Of a DNA stretch of 64,000 nt, positions 39,083 through 46,107 are shown piece after piece. The notes beneath the pieces are model-generated. The model made no database searches, was not told the DNA's origin, and saw nothing but the letters and a program-made list of their open reading frames with translations. Origin of the DNA: Candidatus Dojkabacteria bacterium (GTDB taxonomy: Bacteria > Patescibacteria > Dojkabacteria > SC72); the NCBI GenBank assembly GCA_023229785.1, contig JALNYV010000006.1, forward strand, positions 1 to 64,000. Direction: 5' to 3'. Each line of letters starts with the position of its first letter. The stretch's first letter is position 1. The position numbers and the translations under genes were made by a program.

Positions 39083-39547
39083 CTACTGGGTTTGGTGTTT
39101 GGGTGCATCATCACCAACATCTATACAATATACTCTTCTCAGCGAAGCCACCAATTGAGGTTTGATGAGATAAACAGTCAAAATACCATCTAGTAATTTG
39201 ACATTATTTATTTCTACCCCAACTCCAAGGAAAAAAGATATGTCAAATGGTCTGGTTGATATTCCTGAATATAACGTGTCAATAATTCTAGGATCAATAT
39301 CTATGCTAGCATGCCAACACGGTGTGTTAATATCTCCTCCGCTTATGGTTAGTATCCTTTCATCTAACTCCACAGATAATTCATCACGTTTGAAGCCTGC
39401 TACTGCTAGGGATATGGTGTATTCAGTTGATAATGTTGTGAGTTTGTGTGTAATGTTGTGAGGGGGGTACATTTGAAATTTCCTATCCCTAAACTTATAC
39501 ACTTGAATTGCTATATTACTATCTAAATATTCATATGTTTGTTTCAT
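39083..39547 (-). CDS. Small heat-shock protein (Hsp20/alpha-crystallin family)
   Basis: A 154-residue protein from ATG 39547, with AGGAGAATAAT upstream; the longer frame lacks a ribosome site and covers a palindrome. The alpha-crystallin domain reads Y-T-I-S-L-A-V-A-G-F-K-R-D-E-L-S-V-E-L, then L-T-I-S-G-G, F-D-I-S-F-F-L and V-K-L-L-D-G-I-L-T-V-Y-L. Phage Hsp20s are known from T4-like cyanophages and may chaperone capsid assembly. Confidence 0.85.
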   Translation of the reverse strand: MKQTYEYLDSNIAIQVYKFRDRKFQMYPPHNITHKLTTLSTEYTISLAVAGFKRDELSVELDERILTISGGDINTPCWHASIDIDPRIIDTLYSGISTRPFDISFFLGVGVEINNVKLLDGILTVYLIKPQLVASLRRVYCIDVGDDAPKHQTQ

Positions 39548-39625
39548 TATTATTCTCCTAAAAGCAATAAATATGCTGTCCTCTCTCTGTTGAGCAACAG
39601 CTAGTCGAGCTATCCTCTCAATGAG

Positions 39626-39661
39626 CAATAGCCAGGTATTTTTAATAATACCTGGCTATTG
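39626..39661. terminator. Perfect 15-bp palindrome between two late-type genes
   Basis: CAATAGCCAGGTATT and its complement around TTTAAT. No T tract follows on the minus strand, so it may be a processing site or a weak terminator. Confidence 0.55.
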
Positions 39662-39694
39662 TATGGGGTGTTATGAATAAAGTCAACAGTTAGT

Positions 39695-40834
39695 TTATAA
39701 ATTTAATGATTCTCTCTGTTTTTGATTTGTTGGTCTTTTTCCTGGAGTCACACCATTTAAATGATTCCATATGCTCTGCTCCTCCTCCTCCACAGATAAC
39801 TTACGATCAAATATTTTTGTTCTCAAATCAGATAATTCTTCCAAATATCCCTCATTTCTTAATATTTTAAAAGCAACATTTTCTGTTGCAAATTCACCAC
39901 TTTTATCCAATCCGGCTTGTCTCATTTTAGAAAGTTTCTTCATAAATGATTCTATAACAGAAGCTTTGTTGCTTCCCATCAAATCCCTAATTGTACCAAT
40001 CCAATCCACCACTTTGGCTTTTACAGCAGCATCATCAACTGAAGGTTTTTCAAACTTGGGTTTAACTACCCACAACTGATTGTATATTGAGTATATCCCA
40101 GTAGAAGTGTGTAGCTCTTCTTTATCCTGCACATACAATTCTGTTGGGAGACCTTTGATTTTAATATCATGAAGTTCATTCCATATTTTCCTTTTGCAAT
40201 CAAAATAATTAACAGCCAACTTTCCAAACCTTGTCTCTATTGATTTGATATCAACAACTATGTGTATATCTAAATCACTAGATGCTGTGTAATTATAATT
40301 TGCAGAGCTTCCTGTCAAAATAACATCTTCAATTGGTAGGTTAGGAACATCTAGAAAATCATAAAAGGCCTGAGCCACATCTTCTAAAGCTTCTTGAACT
40401 TCTTGGTGTAACAGATACTCACCTTCTTTATCACGGTCCCACAATGTAGGATTTAATTCATCATGATACTCTACATTAATTTCAATATCCTCTGGGGATG
40501 GTGAACCATCGTACTTCACCCTATGCCTCTCCAGTATGGATTGAACAACTTCCAGTTGATTCTTGGGGCCGGTAATGGTTAGCATCCCCGCTGATCCAAC
40601 ACCTCCAAATGGATGCTTAGTTGTTTCTATTTTAATTCCACCATCACGTACCTTATCAACCCAAATGTAGGTATCTCCTTTCAGTTGTCGCTCACACTCA
40701 TCTTCTACAACTTGTTCGGTTAATAAAGCATCCAAAAACTTAATGAATCCATTTGGGAAAACGGTATTCTCATACACTAGTTGTTTTGCAGCTTTAATGT
40801 GTTCTTTTGCTCTAAATTGCTTTAACATGCTCAT
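39695..40834 (-). CDS. Pol-beta-type nucleotidyltransferase domain protein, late
   Basis: A 379-residue protein with a perfect TATAAATA 26 bases upstream. Residues about 165-190 are the nucleotidyltransferase core: I-L-T-G-S-S-A-N-Y-N-Y-T-A-S-S-D-L-D-I-H (G-S ... D-x-D). The N-terminal 90 residues and the helical C-terminus (MKKLSKMRQAGLDKSGEF) are unassigned. L-S-V-E-E-E-E-Q-S-I-W near the C-terminus resembles the EExE-[EQ]-S junctions of 9188-11188. The late octamer points to a virion-associated enzyme. Target unknown. Confidence 0.78.
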   Translation of the reverse strand: MSMLKQFRAKEHIKAAKQLVYENTVFPNGFIKFLDALLTEQVVEDECERQLKGDTYIWVDKVRDGGIKIETTKHPFGGVGSAGMLTITGPKNQLEVVQSILERHRVKYDGSPSPEDIEINVEYHDELNPTLWDRDKEGEYLLHQEVQEALEDVAQAFYDFLDVPNLPIEDVILTGSSANYNYTASSDLDIHIVVDIKSIETRFGKLAVNYFDCKRKIWNELHDIKIKGLPTELYVQDKEELHTSTGIYSIYNQLWVVKPKFEKPSVDDAAVKAKVVDWIGTIRDLMGSNKASVIESFMKKLSKMRQAGLDKSGEFATENVAFKILRNEGYLEELSDLRTKIFDRKLSVEEEEQSIWNHLNGVTPGKRPTNQKQRESLNL

Positions 40835-40859
40835 ATTTTAATCCAATAGTTTGTGGTGA

Positions 40860-40867
40860 TATTTATA
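40860..40867 (-). promoter_or_regulatory. T4-like late promoter octamer
   Basis: TATAAATA on the minus strand, 26 bases before the nucleotidyltransferase gene. Confidence 0.6.
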
Positions 40868-40872
40868 TGTTT

Positions 40873-41478
40873 TTAATGTCCGCGATACATATGAGGGGGT
40901 AATCCCTCCACAACAGGAAATAAGGTGTTTGCATATTCCCAGGTCAGAGATTCATTTACATCCCCTTTCCTTTGTGTTCTCCAAACTTCTTTCCTTTGTA
41001 GAAACCGTAAAGTGTCTCTGTCCCCATCTGTTGCTATGCCAAGTATATTTTTTGATTCTATAAAATTACGATATGACATCCCTTCATCAGTATCACACTG
41101 AACAAAACCAGGTAAGACTTTTGAATCCAGCAACTCATCATCTAAAACAACATAATTAGTTATTTCTGGATGATCAAGTAACCAATTTTTTATCTCCAGA
41201 GTTCTTGTATCACCTCTAGTGGTTCGCCAATCTTGGTGAATGTTCTCCGGATCTATCCCATTGGTTTGCAACAGTGTTTGACAAGCCTGCAACCCTGAAT
41301 ATCTCCAACAACTGGATATTACCAATCGAGCGCCAGATATTTTTAATAATTCATTAAGCATAGAAGCTGCGCAGGGATCAAATGTAGAGAAATGTTTCTT
41401 TTGTTTGGGCAAGAATCGAGCTTTGCTTGGGATCATGGGACCATCTATATCCAGGAATATGCACGGTTTACTGTTCAT
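40873..41478 (-). CDS. HAD phosphatase of the RNA-repair-associated (SAK) type
   Basis: A 201-residue protein from ATG 41478. Motif I is C-I-F-L-D-I-D-G-P-M (residues 6-15), motif II L-V-I-S-S-C-W-R, and motif IV Y-V-V-L-D-D-E. This short-cap HAD is the kind fused to or encoded near RNA repair enzymes (HAD_SAK). Here it may remove 2',3' or 3' phosphates before ligation by the two RNA ligases, though these lie in other operons. Confidence 0.78.
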   Translation of the reverse strand: MNSKPCIFLDIDGPMIPSKARFLPKQKKHFSTFDPCAASMLNELLKISGARLVISSCWRYSGLQACQTLLQTNGIDPENIHQDWRTTRGDTRTLEIKNWLLDHPEITNYVVLDDELLDSKVLPGFVQCDTDEGMSYRNFIESKNILGIATDGDRDTLRFLQRKEVWRTQRKGDVNESLTWEYANTLFPVVEGLPPHMYRGH

Positions 41479-41553
41479 GAATATATAATACCTCAATCGA
41501 ATTTAGAAAAAGATATTATATATCAGTTAGAAGTAGAATACAACAAAAGGTTT

Positions 41554-41868
41554 CTACTTTAATTTGAATGATGTTACTTTTAGTATGATATTACGGTCAA
41601 AACTCTCAAATGTACCATTAACCGTATCTTCAGCGGTATCTTCTACGTATTCTAAGGTGAGTGTGTCCCCTGGTTGAACCAAAAATAAAATCTCATCTGT
41701 ATCATTCATTAACATAGTCCAACGCTGAAAGGATTCCCCGGCTGTTGTGAGTATTTGAAACCACATTCTCACCCCCAGAGTCGCATTGGCACATCTGAGT
41801 ATTGTTACTGTTTTCTCTTTGATATCTTTCTTGTCTATTAGTTTTTCATTAAATACAAGTGCACTCAT
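41554..41868 (-). CDS. Hypothetical beta-rich protein
   Basis: A 104-residue protein with AGGGAGTAG ribosome site. Strand-rich with a conserved-looking V-Q-P-G-D-T-L-T-L-E-Y turn. Not recognised. Next to panD. Confidence 0.65.
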   Translation of the reverse strand: MSALVFNEKLIDKKDIKEKTVTILRCANATLGVRMWFQILTTAGESFQRWTMLMNDTDEILFLVQPGDTLTLEYVEDTAEDTVNGTFESFDRNIILKVTSFKLK

Positions 41869-41903
41869 TTTCTACTCCCTGATTGTGTATATTATATTTA
41901 TTA

Positions 41904-42236
41904 TTATATAAGGATTGGGGAGTTTTCCGAATCTACAATTATGCTCAGAGGAATATAATTACTTTCCGAATCATATCTGCCATAGGTGCATATAGTTACG
42001 TCCCCTCTGGGAAAATCATCTACTGTTATTCCTTGAGGAATGGCTACAAATCCACTCCTCCCTGATATTGCGTATGAAATTATAATCTCTCCAGTAGCTA
42101 CTTTGTATACGTAAACCTGTTCATATTCTTGGATATTTGCGGCTTCCATCAGATCCGCCGGAATAACACAAGAACCATCATATGTAAAATTAACTATCGC
42201 TGCTCTGTGTATGATTGATTTGAGTTTTGTTATCAT
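41904..42236 (-). CDS. panD: Aspartate 1-decarboxylase (beta-alanine for pantothenate/CoA)
   Basis: A 110-residue protein with AAAAGGAAA ribosome site. It matches PanD in length and sequence: K-L-K-S-I-I-H-R-A-A-I (family L-K-S-K-I-H-R-A-x-V), Y-D-G-S-C-V-I-P-A-D-L-M-E-A-A (family Y-x-G-S-I-T-I-D-x-x-L-M-D-A-A), then E-Y-E-Q-V-Y-V and G-D-V-T-I-C-T-Y. The Gly-Ser self-cleavage pair that makes the pyruvoyl group is present, and so is Lys-9. It converts aspartate to beta-alanine, the limiting precursor of CoA. Rare or unreported in phages as far as I know. Links to AckA/PduL by metabolite, not position. Confidence 0.85.
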   Translation of the reverse strand: MITKLKSIIHRAAIVNFTYDGSCVIPADLMEAANIQEYEQVYVYKVATGEIIISYAISGRSGFVAIPQGITVDDFPRGDVTICTYGRYDSESNYIPLSIIVDSENSPILI

Positions 42237-42318
42237 TGTTTTTCCTTTTGGTTATATTATTTGTGTATATTGCATATATATTTTATACACATTTATTGCA
42301 AAATCAACAATTAATAAG

Positions 42319-42326
42319 TATAAATA
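42319..42326 (+). promoter_or_regulatory. T4-like late promoter octamer
   Basis: TATAAATA on the plus strand, 23 bases before the ATG at 42350. Confidence 0.6.
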
Positions 42327-42349
42327 CGATATAAGTATAGGAATTGTTA

Positions 42350-42982
42350 ATGAAACTATTTGAAATTGTAACACCACTGGAATCTATGACAGAGAAACAA
42401 CAAATTGCTTTAGTTAGCCAGGACGGTAAGAAAATTAAACAAATCCCCAATCCAAGTGTTGTTGTTCAAACAGCAGCAGTAAAACAGTACCCCAACAGCA
42501 TTCAGTATATCAAGAATCCAAGCGAAGATGTTCAGTTAGTAGCAGTTACAACCAATCATATGTCTTTGTTTGTTATAATAAATAAATGCAAAATTATACC
42601 ATCAGAAGCTGTTCAAGTGGCTGCTGTTTCCAGCAGTGGATATACTATCAGATGGATTAAAAAACCATCTGAACAAGTTCAACTTATTGCTATACACAGC
42701 GACCCAGACTACTTGAGGTTTATTAAAAAACCAACAGAAGCTGTTCAACTACTAGCTGTAACTAGGAGTGGTTGTGCTATTATAGAATTACTCGATAAAG
42801 GAATAAAAAAATTCTCCGACAATGTCATCAGAACTGCATTGATTGATCTAAACCTAATCAAGTATTCAAACAAATGGGGGGCGGTGAAACACTATGATGA
42901 TGTTGTTAGGGCCTTATTTCCCAACAATTCGTTATTAATGAAGAAATGGATTAGATATGGCCAAGCTTTGAGAGATGAATAA
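42350..42982 (+). CDS. Alpha-repeat protein (DUF4116-like family), late
   Basis: A 210-residue protein from ATG 42350, with AGGAA seven bases upstream. It begins MKLFEIVTP. It then has about five repeats of 22-24 residues with the core [PS]-S-E-x-V-Q-L-x-A-V and I-x-x-I-K-x-P, and ends with the family's conserved block N-N-S-L-L-M-K-K-W-I-R-Y-G. Sisters: 53788-54189, 54495-54896, 62989-63387, 63384-63980 and the edge fragment at 63970-64000. Predicted helical solenoid; function unknown. Confidence 0.8.
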   Translation: MKLFEIVTPLESMTEKQQIALVSQDGKKIKQIPNPSVVVQTAAVKQYPNSIQYIKNPSEDVQLVAVTTNHMSLFVIINKCKIIPSEAVQVAAVSSSGYTIRWIKKPSEQVQLIAIHSDPDYLRFIKKPTEAVQLLAVTRSGCAIIELLDKGIKKFSDNVIRTALIDLNLIKYSNKWGAVKHYDDVVRALFPNNSLLMKKWIRYGQALRDE

Positions 42983-43070
42983 TTAATGCTTTGGTGGGAG
43001 GGGATGATATTCATTGTTTCTTATGTCGTCCTGAATATCACCCAAGCGCTTTGTTACCTCCACATTCTGT

Positions 43071-43514
43071 TTATTCGTTATAATATGGAATAGCCTCATA
43101 ACTCTTACCATCAAAGTAACGAACTGCCTCAATTTTACCACTAGAACTAAATTTATGAACCATGTTCTTGGGAATTGAAACATAATCTCCTGGGTACACC
43201 CGCAATTCAATCATAATATCATCTACAGGGAATTCAAATATTCCTATCCCTTCCAAAATTACTATAGTTTCAGTTCCCATATGAGAATGCATATCAGTAC
43301 TAAATAAATTGTATGATGTAAAGATGTCGTGACTTTTGTGGTTGAAGTGTTTATATCTAAAAAGAACACCGGACACAGATAGCTGATCAAGAGGATGTTT
43401 TAAATATGTTATTCCAGACTCTGCTAATGTTGAAGATATTAGTTTTGGGCTAATTATATAACCCATTATACCAATGGGTGAATATAGTGTGAGAGAGGTA
43501 ATATACGAAAACAT
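43071..43514 (-). CDS. Cupin protein resembling acireductone dioxygenase
   Basis: A 147-residue protein with ATAGGATA ribosome site. The metal site reads M-H-S-H-M-G-T-E-T-I-V-I-L-E-G (H-x-H-x3-E) and later V-Y-P-G-D-Y-V-S-I-P-K-N-M-V-H-K-F with the fourth ligand His. Spacing is like ARD (methionine salvage), but the protein is shorter and could be another small cupin. Located between the alpha-repeat gene and tRNA cluster 2. Confidence 0.72.
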   Translation of the reverse strand: MFSYITSLTLYSPIGIMGYIISPKLISSTLAESGITYLKHPLDQLSVSGVLFRYKHFNHKSHDIFTSYNLFSTDMHSHMGTETIVILEGIGIFEFPVDDIMIELRVYPGDYVSIPKNMVHKFSSSGKIEAVRYFDGKSYEAIPYYNE

Positions 43515-43536
43515 AATTATATCCTATTGATTTTGG

Positions 43537-43610
43537 TGGAGACTCATAGGAGAATCGAACTCCTGTCTAAGATTTTGCAGATCCCCGCACTACCATTGTG
43601 CTAATGAGTC
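43537..43610 (-). tRNA. tRNA-Cys (GCA)
   Basis: A 74-base cloverleaf with encoded CCA. Acceptor GACTCAT/ATGAGTC, anticodon loop CTGCAAA giving GCA on a stem with two G-U pairs, T-arm AGGAG-TTCGATT-CTCCT. Confidence 0.88.
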
Positions 43611-43618
43611 AATATTAA

Positions 43619-43691
43619 ATTTCAGGGGGAGAATCGAACTCCCTACCATGCAGCCCACAGCCACAAGCTCTACCAATGAGCTTACCTGAAA
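43619..43691 (-). tRNA. tRNA-His (GUG), CCA not encoded
   Basis: A 73-base cloverleaf. Acceptor TTTCAGG/CCTGAAA, anticodon loop CTGTGGG giving GUG, T-arm GGGAG-TTCGATT-CTCCC. No encoded CCA, and the base before position 1 is T, so the His-specific G-1 would have to be added after transcription. Confidence 0.82.
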
Positions 43692-43694
43692 AAT

Positions 43695-43769
43695 TGGAGC
43701 CCTCCATCCGATTTGAACGGATAACCTACACATTACAGGTGTGTTACTCTACCATTGAGTTAGAAGGGC
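43695..43769 (-). tRNA. tRNA-Thr (UGU) with C33, second copy
   Basis: A 75-base cloverleaf with encoded CCA. Anticodon stem ACACA/TGTGT and loop CCTGTAA, again with C at position 33. It is related to the Thr tRNA of cluster 1 and likewise first after the promoter. Confidence 0.88.
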
Positions 43770-43793
43770 ATAACTTTTTAATCTATGTTGGGT

Positions 43794-43821
43794 AGTATAC
43801 TCTATTCTTATATAATGTCAA
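43794..43821 (-). promoter_or_regulatory. Strong sigma-70-like promoter of tRNA cluster 2
   Basis: TTGACA (43816-43821), 16-base spacer, TATACT (43794-43799) on the minus strand; same arrangement and downstream AT box as cluster 1. Confidence 0.72.
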
Positions 43822-43833
43822 CAACACACAAGG

Positions 43834-43862
43834 AAAAACCCTATATTAAATATAGGGTTTTT
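43834..43862. terminator. Terminator upstream of tRNA cluster 2
   Basis: A 12-bp stem (AAAAACCCTATA/TATAGGGTTTTT) with a 5-base loop; it ends transcription from the genes at 43924-44427. Confidence 0.75.
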
Positions 43863-43923
43863 GGTCGCCTATCATAGGCCGGACGATGCAGCCACCTCTT
43901 TCTACCATCGGTAGGTGAGCTTT
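43863..43923 (-). other. Structured 3' segment of unknown role
   Basis: Between the 69-codon gene and the terminator lie 60 bases with small hairpins CTACC-GAT-GGTAG and GCCT-ATGAT-AGGC on the minus strand. With the terminator this looks like the 3' end of a small RNA or a structured untranslated region. No ORF. Confidence 0.35.
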
Positions 43924-44133
43924 TTAATCATTCCAATCAGAGTTGTGGAGAACTCCCTCTAGGGTGTTTATAAAATCCCACAGTGGACAAGATAATACTT
44001 CTCTATGAACACTCCTCCACCCATAGTCTCTACCAATCATTTTTACAATCTTGTGAGGATTTTCAGACCCTATAATTTTTCCAAACGGAGGTTTATAAAA
44101 ATGAATTACAGGTTGATTGCTATCAATAATCAT
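43924..44133 (-). CDS. Small hypothetical protein
   Basis: A 69-residue protein (MIIDSNQPVIHFYKPPFGKI). No clear ribosome site, but only six bases from the upstream stop. Not recognised. Confidence 0.6.
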   Translation of the reverse strand: MIIDSNQPVIHFYKPPFGKIIGSENPHKIVKMIGRDYGWRSVHREVLSCPLWDFINTLEGVLHNSDWND

Positions 44134-44139
44134 AATATT

Positions 44140-44427
44140 TTACTTTTTTTGTTTGGTTAATTTAGCAACAGAAAATGCTAAATTAATTGCTGCATCTTCA
44201 GACATTTTATTTTCTTTTTTGAATTTAATTACATCAGCAACAAACTTGTCTTTTTGCTGCTTGGTTGGTGGAGTAAAACCTTGTTTTTCTGCTCTATACT
44301 GGAATATTCCCAATAAGCTATTGAGTGGAACATCTGGATGTTCATCAGCCCAACGCTCCTCTAATACACTCAATTGATTTTTAATATTACTAAGAGTGGT
44401 TCCCTCAAACAATTCTTCAATTTTCAT
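44140..44427 (-). CDS. Small late protein with capsid-targeting-like N-terminus
   Basis: A 95-residue protein with AAAAGGTG ribosome site and CATAAATA octamer 30 bases upstream. It begins MKIEELFEGTT: L-F-E followed by G is a good T4 gp21-type site, so an 8-residue propeptide could be removed. The rest is charged and helical. Not otherwise recognised. Confidence 0.7.
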   Translation of the reverse strand: MKIEELFEGTTLSNIKNQLSVLEERWADEHPDVPLNSLLGIFQYRAEKQGFTPPTKQQKDKFVADVIKFKKENKMSEDAAINLAFSVAKLTKQKK

Positions 44428-44456
44428 TATATTACACCTTTTAAATGTGATAAGTG

Positions 44457-44464
44457 TATTTATG
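44457..44464 (-). promoter_or_regulatory. T4-like late promoter octamer (CATAAATA variant)
   Basis: CATAAATA on the minus strand, 30 bases before the 44427 start. Confidence 0.55.
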
Positions 44465-44480
44465 ACTACATTAATTAATG

Positions 44481-44509
44481 TTGAATATTATACACTGTTC
44501 TGTTATAAT
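44481..44509 (+). promoter_or_regulatory. Sigma-70-like promoter for the plus-strand paralogue
   Basis: TTGAAT (44481-44486), 17-base spacer, TATAAT (44504-44509), 36 bases before the ATG at 44545. Confidence 0.55.
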
Positions 44510-44544
44510 GTTTAGCACAATTTTAAAGTCAAAAAGGAACTATA

Positions 44545-44943
44545 ATGTTTAATCAACCTATGCAGTGGAAATGGGTATTTAAAAGTGATATAAGAGCTTC
44601 TGCTATCTTTGCTGTGGGTAGTATTGATTATGAATTCAACGCAAATTGGCAAGGTGGTGATAATATGAAGCAGGAGCACTGGTGGTTGAGTTTTTCTCCA
44701 GTTGATAAAAATGATTTTAGCGTAACTGGCTCTGGCAATAGTGTTAATGTATTTGCTACTATTGTAGATGTTGTAGGAGCTTTTATGTGTGATTATGATC
44801 CATCTAATATATACTTATCAGCAAATGAACACAATCGCATGAAATTATATTTAAGAATGATAAAGAAATTTTTGCCAAGTTGGGTCACAACCGTTGAGGA
44901 TACATACATTATAGCTCATCACAAGCATATTGATTCTTATTGA
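44545..44943 (+). CDS. Paralogous-family protein without the targeting peptide
   Basis: A 132-residue protein with AAAGGAA ribosome site. It aligns along its length with 45050-45463 (MQWKWVFKSD / YKWTWNYKDS; N-R-M-K-L-Y-L-R-M / N-R-M-Q-L-Y-K-R-M; F-L-P-S-W / M-L-P-S-W). It lacks the MLLNEIF prefix and is driven by a sigma-70-like rather than a late promoter, as if the packaged form had been turned into an early, soluble form. Function unknown. Confidence 0.72.
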   Translation: MFNQPMQWKWVFKSDIRASAIFAVGSIDYEFNANWQGGDNMKQEHWWLSFSPVDKNDFSVTGSGNSVNVFATIVDVVGAFMCDYDPSNIYLSANEHNRMKLYLRMIKKFLPSWVTTVEDTYIIAHHKHIDSY

Positions 44944-44949
44944 TTGTTG

Positions 44950-45024
44950 GACATTGCTTTGTATAGGATCTAAACATACTAACACTGGGCCCTGTGGTGG
45001 TTCCCTACACATTAGATTATAAAT
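44950..45024 (-). pseudogene. C-terminal relic of a third kinase-like gene
   Basis: A minus-strand frame reads Y-N-L-M-C-R-E-P then G-P-V-L-V-C-L-D-P-I-Q-S-N-V. The intact gene at 45477-46097 ends Y-N-I-M-Y-R-K-S then G-P-T-L-V-F-L-D-P-I-Q-S-D-V. Nothing else of the gene survives, and the late promoter of 45050 now sits in the relic. Confidence 0.75.
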
Positions 45025-45025
45025 A
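45018..45025 (+). promoter_or_regulatory. T4-like late promoter octamer
   Basis: TATAAATA on the plus strand, 24 bases before the ATG at 45050. Confidence 0.6.
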
Positions 45026-45049
45026 CCTTAATACAAAGGAGATTGTAAT

Positions 45050-45463
45050 ATGCTTTTAAATGAAATTTTTAATATACCTTACAAATGGACTTGGAATTAT
45101 AAAGATTCTAGTCACTTTGAAGCTGTTTTTTTATCAGATAGTGGCATTAAATATAGCGTAAAGGGAGCAGCAGTTAGAGCTGGATGTGGGCAGAGATGGG
45201 TGATTGCGTTTTCACAGGTTGATTATAAAAATAACCAAGATGTATACGATATAACCAACACTGGAGATGCGTACAAGGTGTTTGGAACTGTGGTTGAGGT
45301 GTTGTCTGCATTTATTGAGGAACAATCACCTTCTGCTATAACATTTGTTGGTAAGGAGGCTAATAGAATGCAATTATACAAACGAATGGTTAGAAATATG
45401 TTGCCTAGTTGGAAAATAAGCGATGAGCATGGGGATATGCTCACCATATCACGCGCTGAATAG
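45050..45463 (+). CDS. Virion-type protein of the five-member paralogous family, late
   Basis: A 137-residue protein with AAAGGAGAT ribosome site, beginning MLLNEIFNIPYKWTW. It has the family core V-F-G-T-V-V-E-V-L-S-A-F-I, I-T-F-V-G-K-E-A-N-R-M-Q-L-Y. It is convergent with the kinase-like gene and is the late-driven partner of 44545-44943. Confidence 0.75.
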   Translation: MLLNEIFNIPYKWTWNYKDSSHFEAVFLSDSGIKYSVKGAAVRAGCGQRWVIAFSQVDYKNNQDVYDITNTGDAYKVFGTVVEVLSAFIEEQSPSAITFVGKEANRMQLYKRMVRNMLPSWKISDEHGDMLTISRAE

Positions 45464-45476
45464 ATCTTATTAATTT

Positions 45477-46097
45477 TCAGACATCACTTTGTATAGGATC
45501 TAAAAATACCAATGTTGGACCTCGTGGGGATTTTCTATACATTATGTTGTATTGGTGAATATCTGGCAAATAATGTCGGAATAATGGCTCCAATAACCTA
45601 AGAGCTTGTCGCAGTGATGCATGTTGGGTTTTTGTAGCTATTTCTTTTCTTAATTCTAATTCATCAAAGGTATACAACAACGTGCTCAAAGTTAAATCTA
45701 TATCATTGGGCATAAGGCCAAAAAGATAATACAACAATTTATTATCATCTGGAATCCTATATAATTTCTCCATAGTTATTATTAACACAGATGACCCACC
45801 CTTATTTTGATATTCTTTGATGGAATATATCTTTGGAAAATGAGGGTTGGTTTGATGATTATGACACAGTCTTAGGAACTGATAACTAGGATCAGAATCA
45901 CCGGTAATTCTCACAACCTTAATCACAACATCCTTACCTAATTTACTCGCTTGTTGATAGGCTTTGGCTTGCAAACCCGATACACCAATCTGATTCCATT
46001 TGTTTGATTGAGGGACTTTAGCTAATACCTTGGTTGATTTATGAATATCACCAATTGGCTTATTCAACTGTTCAGTTACCAAATCTGATAATTTCAT
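45477..46097 (-). CDS. Protein-kinase-fold protein, copy 1, with virion-type N-terminus
   Basis: A 206-residue protein with AAGGAAC ribosome site, starting MKLSDLVTEQL. Kinase-like features: a V-V-I-K-V-V lysine strand (about residues 56-61), F-L-R-L and F-P-K-I, hinge-like I-T-M-E-K-L, and a catalytic loop L-P-D-I-H-Q-Y-N-I-M-Y-R followed by V-F-L-D-P-I (metal-binding Asp). The glycine loop (G-V-S-G-L-Q-A-K-A-Y) is poor. It is compact and may be a kinase or pseudokinase. The paralogue at 46108-46806 is better preserved. Confidence 0.68.
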   Translation of the reverse strand: MKLSDLVTEQLNKPIGDIHKSTKVLAKVPQSNKWNQIGVSGLQAKAYQQASKLGKDVVIKVVRITGDSDPSYQFLRLCHNHQTNPHFPKIYSIKEYQNKGGSSVLIITMEKLYRIPDDNKLLYYLFGLMPNDIDLTLSTLLYTFDELELRKEIATKTQHASLRQALRLLEPLFRHYLPDIHQYNIMYRKSPRGPTLVFLDPIQSDV

Positions 46098-46107
46098 CTA
46101 ATGTTCC

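Noticed and set aside
42983..43210. A 75-codon minus-strand frame overlapping the cupin gene
   Set aside because: It lies in another frame of the well-supported cupin gene for much of its length and has no ribosome site; only its last 26 codons lie outside and these are not enough for a call.
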